Assembly (NCBI GenBank): GCA_003248565.1
Contig: QFOV01000220.1
Span: 1-5,595 of the forward strand
Source of the DNA: Stenotrophomonas sp.
GTDB lineage: Bacteria > Pseudomonadota > Gammaproteobacteria > Xanthomonadales > Xanthomonadaceae
DNA: 5,595 nucleotides
Direction: 5' to 3'
Shown one piece after another: positions 1-5,595 of the stretch. The notes beneath the pieces were generated by a model. It did not search any database, was not told the origin of the DNA, and saw only the letters and a program-made list of their open reading frames with translations. The first letter of the stretch is position 1. Each line of letters starts with the position of its first letter. The position numbers were made by a program, and so were the translations under genes.

Positions 1-3000
1 AGCCGTCTTCGTCAAGCTACCGGTCGTCGTTATGATGAAGCCATTGCCAGCGTAAACATCATCCACTGGCGCAAGCTGCAACGCGTCACTCAGTAGAGCT
101 CGCGTATATGTTCCAACTACGCTGTACGGTGCCGACGGCGCGCCGAGGGCACCGTCCCGACTGATGATCCGCGCGGTTATCTCGAAATCGTAGTTGTAGC
201 TCGCCGTTGAGTACGTAACTGCCGCAGGAATATTCAGGATGACGTAGCCATTGCTGATGTTCAACGGTGTCAGCACCTGATCGTACGTACTGGTTCCCCA
301 CTGGATGTGCACGTTATCGCCCGCTTTGGCACTGGTGGCGGTCAGCGACACAGTCATCTCCGAGCCATCCTTCGCCGAAACCGAGGTATAAATGTTCTCT
401 GCTTCGGGAATACGGACGATGACTGGTGCTGCAGGAGCTTCGATCAATGTCACATCCTGTGCCAGCACCAGGGTACCATGGGTCACGCCATCACTTACGC
501 GCACCTGAATCTTCCAGCTACTGGAATGGCGGGACATGTCAAGGAAGGTCCAGTTTTTGCCATGCGTCACTGCGTCCAACCAGGTCTTTCCGTCATCCAC
601 TGAGACCTGCACCTTGAGGCCACTCGCCAGGTGCTGGGAGAGAGTTCCCGATACCTCCCGCCCTGCAGTTCCATCGGCGGTCAGGAAATCTCCCTGCAGT
701 CCAGTGTCCTTGCCAAACGTGTCTATGTTCAGCAGATTGCGAGCATCTGACGGCTCCAGAACGATGTGCAGGTTGGCCGATTGCGAGGCACCCGTGGTGT
801 CCAGCGCCATGTAGCCAAAGGTCTCGTTCTTTGGGCTTTCGCCATGGTAGAGCTGAACGAACCTGGATCTGTACGTGTAGTCGCCTGCATGGTGGACGCT
901 GGTCGCATACATATGGACCTGCAGAGTTCCGCTCTCGGTGGTGATACTGAGCAGGCCGGTCTCCGGCTCATAGACACCTTTCACTTCTGCACGGACGTTC
1001 GTCATCACCAGAGAGTTGTTCGGTGCAATGTGGAACAGCCCTCCGTCGAGGGTGATCTGGGTCAAGTACTCATTGCCATCCCGCGTCAGCTTGACATCGT
1101 TATCGAGTAGATTTCCGGAGATGCTGTCGCCGATCAACGAACCAAGCAACATATCCGGCACCATTTCCGGCGAGGGCACATCTATGGCTTTCCCTCCTGT
1201 AGCCAACCAATGGAATGAGTACTCATACCCCGGATAGAACGGTGTCACGCAGATCGGACTGGATATGATGGGCGTGCCCAAGACCGCACCTCCCGTCGGA
1301 TTCAACAGCATGGCCTGCCAGCTCTCCGCGACCACCTGCGACAGGCTGTTTCCGGTATCACCGAGGATGAACACCTGGCTCGGTCCGTCGCCGGCTAAAT
1401 GCTGCGCTTTGATGCTGTTCGCTGCGGCTTGAATTGTTTTGTCGTAGCTCGGACCACCATTGGCATACAACGAGCTCACCGCCGCGATGTACCTCACGTA
1501 GTCAGCATCCTCTTCGCTACTGAAGGTGTACGTAACCGGGGTGTTGTTGTTCATACTCAACAACGTCAGCGTAACTGTCTGCCCTCCGTCTGAATCAAGG
1601 CACTCTGCAGCCAGCCGTCTCAAAGCTGCCTGCACGGACCGTATTGGCGCCCCTGCCATACTTGAAGAATCGTCGACCACCACGATCATGTTGAAGTTCG
1701 TCTCCGCAGGGACCAGTACGCGCGGATTGTCATCGCCATTCTGTGCGACTACGAAGTCGAATCGATCTGAAGGCACGCTGAGGTTGCCCGCAGCGTCCAT
1801 CGACTCCGCAGTAAGCCCGTGTGCGCCCTCTTCGAGGTTCAATTGCGGTGTGAACATCCAAACGCCATCTGCACCCGCCAGAACGCGGCCAATCTCGTTT
1901 CCGTAATCCCTGATGATGACAGTGCTGCCGGCTTCCGCCATGCCGCTGATATCTGGGCGGGAATCATCGGTTACCTCCCCCATCGCTAGGCTTCCGGTCT
2001 TGCTACCTGCATCATCGTAGACACGATCAATGGTCGGCGTCGCGCCGGGTACGGTTCCGACAACGATCTCGAAGACCTCCGAAAATTCGCTCAGATTGCC
2101 TGCCGCGTCTTCGGCAGCAACGCTGAGTACATGCCTGCCATCGACAAGCGCTGCATCCGGCGTGTACATCCAACTTCCACTGGCGTCGACAACCACGCTG
2201 CCCAGCCGCACGCCATTGCTATGGATATGCACCGTGCTGCTGGCTTCAGCCTTGCCGAGCAAGGTCGGCATGTTGTCATCGGTGATTGCGCCACTTTCCA
2301 ACCTGCCCTGCAGCATGCCAACGTCGTCCATCACCTGTTCGATGCTCGGCCTTTCGGGTGCAGTCACATCCACTGTCAAGTTGAATAGTCTGCTGCGCTC
2401 GCTTTCCCCTTTGGCAACCAGGGTGACGGTTGCATGGAAGCTGTGCAGGCCTTCATTCAATGGATCATCCGGAGTGAACTGCCATGTTCCATCGACATCG
2501 GAGGCGGCCTGCCCCAGCAGTACACTGCCTTCGTAAATGTTGACGATCCCCCCTGCCGTGGCCGTGCCGAACAGAGTCGGCCGACTGTCGTCGGTTGTGC
2601 CACCACTGAATACCTCGTCAATCACACCACCTACGTCATCTTCTGCATAGTAGATGTTGACTTTTTCAGGGCGGGTATCCACGAAGAACTCAGACAAGCC
2701 CGTGCGCTCGCTCGCATTTCCCGCGCGATCAACCGCGGCATAGCTCAGAATATGCAGGCCATCGGCCAATCCGGAATCTGGCGTAAAACTCCACTTTCCG
2801 TCGGCATCAACCACCGTGCGACCGATCTCCCGGCCTTTGTCATAGACGATCACCGTGACATGGGCTTCAGCACTTCCGACGATGGTTGGACGATCATCGT
2901 CAGTGATCATGCCGTCGCTGATGCTGCCGGTGATGCGGCCCTGGTCATCGTGCATGGCAACAACAAGCGGCGCTTCGGGAGCTGTCCGATCCACGAATAT

Positions 3001-4053
3001 CACATATGGATCCGAGAAATCACTGACGTCACCATCCGGGTATTCGTGAATGATGCTGAGCACATGGCGACCATCGAAAAAAGGCAGATTTGGCCTGAAC
3101 GCCCATTCACCACTTGCATTCGAGACCGCCTCACCAATCAGCTCCACACCTCGGTAGATGTATACCACCACGCCCGGATCAGCCTTGCCCACGATTGTTG
3201 GCCTGCCGTCATCGGTGTAACCACCCTTCTCAACCATTCCCTGAATCGCACCCTCACCATCCAGAATGGCGTCGATGACCGGGGTATCGTCGGCAGAGAA
3301 ACCTGCAGCGGAACCACTGGTCTGTGCATTGAACTCGGCCCGGATCCATCGCTTTGAAGCCAGCTCAGCGCTTGTAGCTGGATTTGCAACCGGACCAGCA
3401 GCCGCGGCGTCAGGATTGTCGAGAGCAATCACATCGTCCGATGCCATCGATCCGCCAACGGCGGGCTCTTGGCGGCAACCATATGAAGCAGCGGAAACTT
3501 CTTCCACTGCTCGATTGTTCGCACCCGACGAAGTCTCGAGCTGGTCGTCAGCAGCAACACCCTCAGCTGTTCCACGTGAAAGGCCCGCGACGATTGCAGG
3601 CACAGCCAGCATCGCACTGCCAATCACCGCGTCGCTACCGTCTGTGTTATCAAAGGTGGTCAAGGTGACTTCGGAGCTCGCGACGCGGAGAGAAATGATT
3701 GAGGTGGCACCATCGTCCATATCCGCGACAGTGACGTGACCAGTCGCGGTGATGGCTTGATAGTCCGCATACCTGCCATCGACACCAAGACCCTGCAGTT
3801 GCCCCCGATAAGCATAGAAGTCTTCGATTACCAAGGACGCAGGTGCAGAACCATCCGCTTTGTGCTGCAGGGCCAGGCTATCGCCGAACCGAGTGACCTT
3901 GATCTCCGCCGCGCTTGGCCAGGTCTGGCTCTCCAGTACATAGCGGGCACCTTCGACTGCTTTGATACGCGCAGCATTTCCGATCGCACCAGTTACGAAC
4001 CGCTGCGCGCTGATCACAGACCCACAACCAATCACCGATATCATCGCCGTCAT
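1..4053 (-). CDS. Giant BapA/LapA-type surface adhesin with Ig-like repeats and a VWA domain (3' end outside window)
   Basis: An open frame of 1351 codons runs from ATG 4053 to the left edge without a stop. The start is firm: an in-frame TGA lies two codons upstream (4060-4062) and a GGGTGAG ribosome site sits 5 bases before the ATG. Domain order is BapA-type prefix (28-105), Ala/Ser/Asp-rich linker (to ~255), five Ig-like units of ~104 residues (256-770), VWA domain (787-970), cadherin-like domain (976-1096), Ig-like domain (1105-1206) and a further Ig-like domain reaching towards the edge. There is no convincing Sec signal, as expected for a type I secretion substrate whose signal is C-terminal. 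The family mediates surface attachment and biofilm formation; partner and ligand cannot be read here. The divergent ABC transporter gene at 4720 is its probable exporter. Only four Cys are seen (residues 10, 193, 818, 935). The C-terminal RTX/secretion part is inferred, not seen. Family assignment is strong; the exact role is inference. Confidence 0.93.
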   Translation of the reverse strand, partial: MTAMISVIGCGSVISAQRFVTGAIGNAARIKAVEGARYVLESQTWPSAAEIKVTRFGDSLALQHKADGSAPASLVIEDFYAYRGQLQGLGVDGRYADYQAITATGHVTVADMDDGATSIISLRVASSEVTLTTFDNTDGSDAVIGSAMLAVPAIVAGLSRGTAEGVAADDQLETSSGANNRAVEEVSAASYGCRQEPAVGGSMASDDVIALDNPDAAAAGPVANPATSAELASKRWIRAEFNAQTSGSAAGFSADDTPVIDAILDGEGAIQGMVEKGGYTDDGRPTIVGKADPGVVVYIYRGVELIGEAVSNASGEWAFRPNLPFFDGRHVLSIIHEYPDGDVSDFSDPYVIFVDRTAPEAPLVVAMHDDQGRITGSISDGMITDDDRPTIVGSAEAHVTVIVYDKGREIGRTVVDADGKWSFTPDSGLADGLHILSYAAVDRAGNASERTGLSEFFVDTRPEKVNIYYAEDDVGGVIDEVFSGGTTDDSRPTLFGTATAGGIVNIYEGSVLLGQAASDVDGTWQFTPDDPLNEGLHSFHATVTLVAKGESERSRLFNLTVDVTAPERPSIEQVMDDVGMLQGRLESGAITDDNMPTLLGKAEASSTVHIHSNGVRLGSVVVDASGSWMYTPDAALVDGRHVLSVAAEDAAGNLSEFSEVFEIVVGTVPGATPTIDRVYDDAGSKTGSLAMGEVTDDSRPDISGMAEAGSTVIIRDYGNEIGRVLAGADGVWMFTPQLNLEEGAHGLTAESMDAAGNLSVPSDRFDFVVAQNGDDNPRVLVPAETNFNMIVVVDDSSSMAGAPIRSVQAALRRLAAECLDSDGGQTVTLTLLSMNNNTPVTYTFSSEEDADYVRYIAAVSSLYANGGPSYDKTIQAAANSIKAQHLAGDGPSQVFILGDTGNSLSQVVAESWQAMLLNPTGGAVLGTPIISSPICVTPFYPGYEYSFHWLATGGKAIDVPSPEMVPDMLLGSLIGDSISGNLLDNDVKLTRDGNEYLTQITLDGGLFHIAPNNSLVMTNVRAEVKGVYEPETGLLSITTESGTLQVHMYATSVHHAGDYTYRSRFVQLYHGESPKNETFGYMALDTTGASQSANLHIVLEPSDARNLLNIDTFGKDTGLQGDFLTADGTAGREVSGTLSQHLASGLKVQVSVDDGKTWLDAVTHGKNWTFLDMSRHSSSWKIQVRVSDGVTHGTLVLAQDVTLIEAPAAPVIVRIPEAENIYTSVSAKDGSEMTVSLTATSAKAGDNVHIQWGTSTYDQVLTPLNISNGYVILNIPAAVTYSTASYNYDFEITARIISRDGALGAPSAPYSVVGTYTRALLSDALQLAPVDDVYAGNGFIITTTGSLTKTA
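103..435 (-). other. Second Ig-like domain type, near left edge
   Basis: Residues about 1207-1317. It contains KDGSEMTVSLTATSAKAGD, then VHIQWG, a strand pair around DQVLTPLNISNG and VILNIPAAV, and a final YDFEITARIISRDGALGAPS. This follows the pattern of adhesin Ig-like modules with 'AGD.V.I.WG....Y.LT...I..G.V...IPA......F.V.A.I.D..G..S.PS'. The frame stays open for another 34 codons (including PVDDVYAGNGF) to the edge, so at least part of a further region follows outside the window. Confidence 0.6.
436..741 (-). other. Ig-like domain with VSVDDGKTW motif
   Basis: Residues about 1105-1206. The visible core is SGTLSQHLASGLKVQVSVDDGKTWLDA, broken by a turn and followed by GKNWTFLD and WKIQVRVSDGVTHGT. 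The pattern 'V.VS.DDG.TW..A....WTF.D......W.IQVRV.D..G' is typical of Ig-like modules of bacterial adhesins and differs from the TDD-type units earlier in the protein. It ends at an EAPAAPVI junction that starts the next domain. Confidence 0.6.
769..1128 (-). other. Cadherin-like domain after the VWA domain
   Basis: Residues about 976-1096. It opens with SISGNLLDND (GNLLDND at 980-986), the hallmark start of cadherin-like/VCBS-type modules in large secreted repeat proteins. Near the middle it has ETGLLSITTESGTLQVHMYATS and then GDYTYR, resembling the 'G.L.V...G.Y.Y' second half of these modules. The VWA followed directly by 'GN(L/V)L.ND' is a recurring arrangement in large RTX adhesins. Its role is structural, with possible calcium binding. 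The limits are estimated. Confidence 0.6.
1144..1695 (-). other. von Willebrand factor A (VWA) domain of the adhesin
   Basis: Residues about 787-970. The first strand is NMIVVVDDSSSMAG, giving a DxSxS metal-ion-dependent adhesion site with D794, S796 and S798. The expected third site falls in NGGPSYDKTI (S869 at or beside the usual Thr), and the later acidic residue is D899 in FILGDTGNS. The end of the domain reads WLATGGKAIDV, like the last helix of VWA domains in RTX adhesins. VWA domains of this kind bind a divalent cation and often a protein or glycan ligand. The ligand here is unknown. The main doubt is whether the GGPS loop keeps full metal coordination. Confidence 0.85.
1744..3288 (-). 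repeat. Five tandem Ig-like units (~104 residues each) in the adhesin
   Basis: The units span residues 256-355, 356-459, 460-562, 563-666 and 667-770 (3288-2989, 2988-2677, 2676-2368, 2367-2056, 2055-1744). The shared pattern is: opening T.P..P.I, then DD.G...G....G..TDD.RPT..G.A, then V.I...G..IG, then VDA.G.W.FTP, then L..G.H.LS, then FVD. The first unit has a shorter opening. Units 2, 4 and 5 also carry D.AGN.S; units 1 and 3 lack it. This is the bacterial Ig-like fold common in BapA-type adhesins, where such units form a stiff stalk. The copies have diverged: no long identical DNA stretch was seen, so copy-number change by recombination is less likely here than in adhesins with near-identical repeats. 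Boundaries are set on the VD/TAP junctions and may shift by a few residues. Confidence 0.88.
3289..3531 (-). other. Low-complexity linker of the adhesin
   Basis: Residues about 175-255, between the prefix region and the first Ig-like unit. The composition is Ala, Ser, Asp, Glu and Gly rich (for example NPDAAAAGPVANPATSAE), with no repeat or domain pattern that I recognise. It contains Cys193, one of only four cysteines in the visible protein. It probably acts as a flexible spacer that carries the repeat stalk away from the anchored N terminus. That role is inferred from composition and position only. Confidence 0.55.
3739..3972 (-). other. BapA-type N-terminal prefix domain of the adhesin
   Basis: Residues about 28-105 of the adhesin. 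The visible pattern is a stretch with EIKVTRFGDSLAL, a polar turn, then LVIEDFY (VIEDFY at 75-80) followed by YRGQLQGLGVDGRYADY. This matches the shape of the prefix domain of BapA-like proteins: a short beta-rich module with an 'R.GD.L.......G......I.dFf' pattern just after the start. In this family the N-terminal module is thought to act in retention or anchoring during type I secretion. There is no di-alanine LapG-type cleavage site that I can identify with confidence. Domain boundaries are estimates made by eye. Confidence 0.7.
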
Positions 4054-4058
4054 GTTCG

Positions 4059-4065
4059 CTCACCC
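4059..4065 (-). promoter_or_regulatory. Ribosome binding site of the adhesin gene
   Basis: Read on the minus strand this is GGGTGAG, ending 5 bases before ATG 4053. GGTGA pairs well with the 16S rRNA tail. The site contains the in-frame stop TGA (4060-4062), so no earlier start is possible. The next ATG (4044) has no comparable site, which supports 4053. Confidence 0.65.
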
Positions 4066-4142
4066 ATTATTGTTGACCACGAAAAGTTTCACTAATGGCC
4101 CCTGGATACTGGAGACCGACCGAGAGATCCGCGGTTTTCTCG

Positions 4143-4168
4143 CCGAACTGATAGATCATCAGTTTCGG
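4143..4168. repeat. Inverted repeat (hairpin or operator) upstream of the adhesin gene
   Basis: AACTGAT (4146-4152) and ATCAGTT (4158-4164) form a perfect 7-base dyad around AGATC. The arms extend to CCG (4143-4145) and CGG (4166-4168) with a single unpaired T at 4165, for 10 pairs. A second, competing arm exists: CGACCGA (4117-4123) is the reverse complement of TCGGTCG (4165-4171). No U-run follows on either strand, so a terminator is unlikely. It lies about 90 bases upstream of the adhesin start, a position that suits an operator or a leader hairpin. Confidence 0.5.
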
Positions 4169-4225
4169 TCGCGGAACTAGAACACTGATGCTCCGATCAA
4201 ACGTAGCCATCACTTCGAACGCTCA

Positions 4226-4268
4226 CTGATGAAGCAGCCTCGGAACAGCTGCCGATTGCTTCATCGGC
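4226..4268. repeat. Overlapping inverted repeats with two exclusive pairings
   Basis: GATGAAGCA (4228-4236) is the exact reverse complement of TGCTTCATC (4257-4265), leaving a 20-base loop. Inside it, TGCCGAT (4250-4256) is the exact reverse complement of ATCGGCA (4263-4269), with a 6-base loop. The two stems share 4263-4265 and cannot form together. This could be a protein-binding site, or a switching leader if transcribed towards the adhesin. Only the base pairing is seen; function is inference. Confidence 0.5.
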
Positions 4269-4560
4269 AATTCGCACAGTTCGCCACGACAATAGGCTTC
4301 AAGACCAAGCCCCCATATAGGGATAGTCCTGAAGATCGAATCAAGAACAGCTGCGCGCACTACATCAACCGTTGTGACGATAGACATCAACATGCGCTGA
4401 CCGACGTCCATCATTGGCTTCCGCGCGAAAGTCCCTCACGCCAGCTGCTGAAGTCCAGGTCGCGGGAGAACCTCACGCGAGTTCGACTTCCAGCGCTGAG
4501 CTGAAATCCAACGCAACAGCACGGGGTTTTCTGCGCTTTGCAAGAACTGGAAATCGGACC

Positions 4561-4589
4561 TGCACCTGGCGCCAAACTGGCAGCGTGCA
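4561..4589. repeat. Short imperfect inverted repeat upstream of the transporter gene
   Basis: TGCAC (4561-4565) pairs with GTGCA (4585-4589). Next to it CTG (4566-4568) pairs with CAG (4581-4583) across one unpaired C. The loop contains most of the 8-base palindrome TGGCGCCA (4567-4574). It is about 130 bases before the transporter start. There is no U-run, so this is not a terminator. It may be an operator or chance structure; support is modest. Confidence 0.3.
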
Positions 4590-4719
4590 TTTGGGACCGT
4601 TCCTATTCGCCAACAACCTGATCAACCCCAGACTTCCGCTCCTCGTCGAGCGCAGGATTTGATCGCACTCGTGGATAGCAAGCATCTGCCATCGCATATG
4701 CCACTACTCTGGATCTGTC

Positions 4720-5595
4720 ATGACCAATACAAACGCAGCGGCTGACAAAGCAGCAGCGGCGACACAAGACCAGACAAGCACCGAAGACACCCTGCTGCAG
4801 AGTGTTTCCTGGATGTGTCATCACTACGGCGTGAGCCGCAGCCCTGCTGCATTGGTCGTCGGCTTGCCGTGGAACGGCACACTGTCGTCCTCGCTGGCAT
4901 TGCAGGCATTGAGCAACGCCGGGTTGGCCGGTGGTGTGGTGAAGCGTGCTCTGGCACAGCTGCCTTCACAGGTGATGCCGATCATCCTTCTGCGCAAGCA
5001 GCAAGGCGGCTGTGTTTTGCTGGAACGCAGGGAAGTAAACGACGAGGAGAACAAGCGCCAGCTGCACTACACGATCATTCTTCCAGAAGTCTCCGCGGAG
5101 CCCATTGATCTGCCGCATGACGACCTGCACGCGATCTACGCCGGCCACGCCATCTTGGTAAAGCCCCGCGCCCATGTGGACAATCGTGCCGGCGACGCGC
5201 TGCCGGCGACCAAGGGACACTGGCTGTTCAGCACCTTGTCGCGCTACCGTCGCTATTACCGTAGCGCTGCCATCGCCGCGGTACTTGCGAACGTGCTGGC
5301 ATTGGCCAGCATCTTCTTCACCATGAACGTCTATGACCGTGTGGTGCCAAACCAGGCTTTCGTCACGCTGTGGTCACTGGGCATCGGCGTGATCATCGCC
5401 ATGGTATTCGAGGCCGTCATCCGCTTTGTACGTGCGCACCTCTTGGATGTGGCCGCGAAGAAGGCAGATCTGGTACTTGGCGCCATGCTGTTCCGTCAGG
5501 CATTGTCAGTGAAGATGGAGCATAAGCCAGCTTCGTCCGGCGCCTTCGCCAACCAATTGCGCGAATTCGAATCAGTACGCGACTTTGCCACCTCG
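4720..5595 (+). CDS. Type I secretion ABC transporter, LapB/LssB type, with C39-like domain (3' end outside window)
   Basis: The open frame holds 292 codons to the right edge. ATG 4720 is the only usable start: the in-frame TGA at 4660-4662 is followed by no ATG, GTG or TTG before it. Its ribosome site is weak (GGA at 4711-4713). Residues ~20-150 form a C39-like domain; at the place where the catalytic Cys is expected (13 residues before Gly37) there is Thr24, and the expected His motif reads GGCVLLE, so it looks non-proteolytic and is probably a substrate-binding domain. Two membrane helices follow (~182-203 and ~213-236) with NVYDRVVPNQAF between them, a hallmark of adhesin-exporting type I transporters. 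The rest of the membrane domain and the ATPase domain lie beyond the edge. It would form the inner-membrane part of a tripartite exporter with a membrane fusion protein and a TolC-like outer-membrane protein, whose genes are not in view. The likely substrate is the divergent adhesin. Confidence 0.93.
   Translation, partial: MTNTNAAADKAAAATQDQTSTEDTLLQSVSWMCHHYGVSRSPAALVVGLPWNGTLSSSLALQALSNAGLAGGVVKRALAQLPSQVMPIILLRKQQGGCVLLERREVNDEENKRQLHYTIILPEVSAEPIDLPHDDLHAIYAGHAILVKPRAHVDNRAGDALPATKGHWLFSTLSRYRRYYRSAAIAAVLANVLALASIFFTMNVYDRVVPNQAFVTLWSLGIGVIIAMVFEAVIRFVRAHLLDVAAKKADLVLGAMLFRQALSVKMEHKPASSGAFANQLREFESVRDFATS

Larger units (their letters stand above)
4054..4719. other. Divergent intergenic region without a convincing gene
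   Basis: These 666 bases lie between the two start codons. Short open frames exist (such as 4229-4504, 4414-4662 and, on the minus strand, 4223-4414) but their translations resemble no known protein, they overlap each other on both strands, and none has a clear ribosome site. The region must carry the promoters of both genes. One weak minus-strand candidate is TTGATT (4344-4339) with TATATG (4319-4314); the 19-base spacer is long and both boxes match only four of six bases. It would give a leader of roughly 250 bases before the adhesin. No plus-strand promoter could be supported. The notable content is a set of inverted repeats listed separately. Confidence 0.6.

Noticed and set aside
2434..3357. 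Plus-strand open frame of 307 codons inside the adhesin gene
   Set aside because: It is antisense to the five Ig-like units, whose minus-strand frame shows clear domain patterns. The translation resembles no known protein and has no ribosome site, so it is a by-product of codon bias.
4024..4053. VIGC near the adhesin N terminus resembles a lipobox
   Set aside because: There is no positively charged residue before it and the hydrophobic run is only a few residues, so a lipoprotein signal is not credible. Type I substrates carry their signal at the C terminus.
4311..4323. CCCCATATAGGG as an operator-like palindrome
   Set aside because: The symmetric part is just CCC and GGG around an AT core, which is too short to separate from chance.
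4373..4389. Possible CRP-like site beginning TGTGA
   Set aside because: Only one half matches; the other half reads far from TCACA at the required spacing.
4229..4662. Short plus-strand open frames (91 and 82 codons) in the intergenic region
   Set aside because: They overlap each other and minus-strand frames, lack ribosome sites, and have Arg/His/Ser-rich translations with no recognisable domain.

Overview
The window holds two incomplete protein-coding genes that point away from each other, separated by a 657-base region with no convincing gene. On the minus strand, from 4053 to the left edge, one uninterrupted frame of 1351 codons encodes the N-terminal part of a giant surface or biofilm adhesin of the BapA/LapA kind. 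On the plus strand, from 4720 to the right edge, 292 codons encode the N-terminal part of a type I secretion ABC transporter of the LapB/LssB kind. I infer that the transporter exports the adhesin. This is the usual gene partnership for such adhesins, although here the two genes are divergent rather than in one operon.

The adhesin reads, from its N terminus: a short start segment with no usable Sec signal; a BapA-type prefix domain (about residues 28-105); a low-complexity Ala/Ser/Asp-rich linker; five tandem Ig-like units of about 104 residues (about 256-770); a von Willebrand factor A (VWA) domain with a DxSxS metal site (about 787-970); a cadherin-like domain that opens with GNLLDND (about 976-1096); and two further Ig-like domains. 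The second of these, and everything after it, runs to or beyond the left edge. Any RTX repeats, C-terminal secretion signal and stop codon lie outside the window. 

The transporter shows an N-terminal C39-like domain that appears to lack the peptidase residues, then two membrane helices carrying the NVYDRVVPN motif typical of this subfamily. The ATPase domain lies beyond the right edge. The region between the genes has several perfect inverted repeats, two of which cannot pair at the same time, and a repeated ACTGAT hexamer. These could be operator or leader elements for the adhesin gene. That is a sequence pattern only, with no recognised regulator.

The organism is most likely a gammaproteobacterium of moderately high GC content. 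This is judged from the adhesin/transporter families and the codon use; no marker gene fixes the genus. No tRNA, rRNA, CRISPR array, insertion sequence or terminator was seen.
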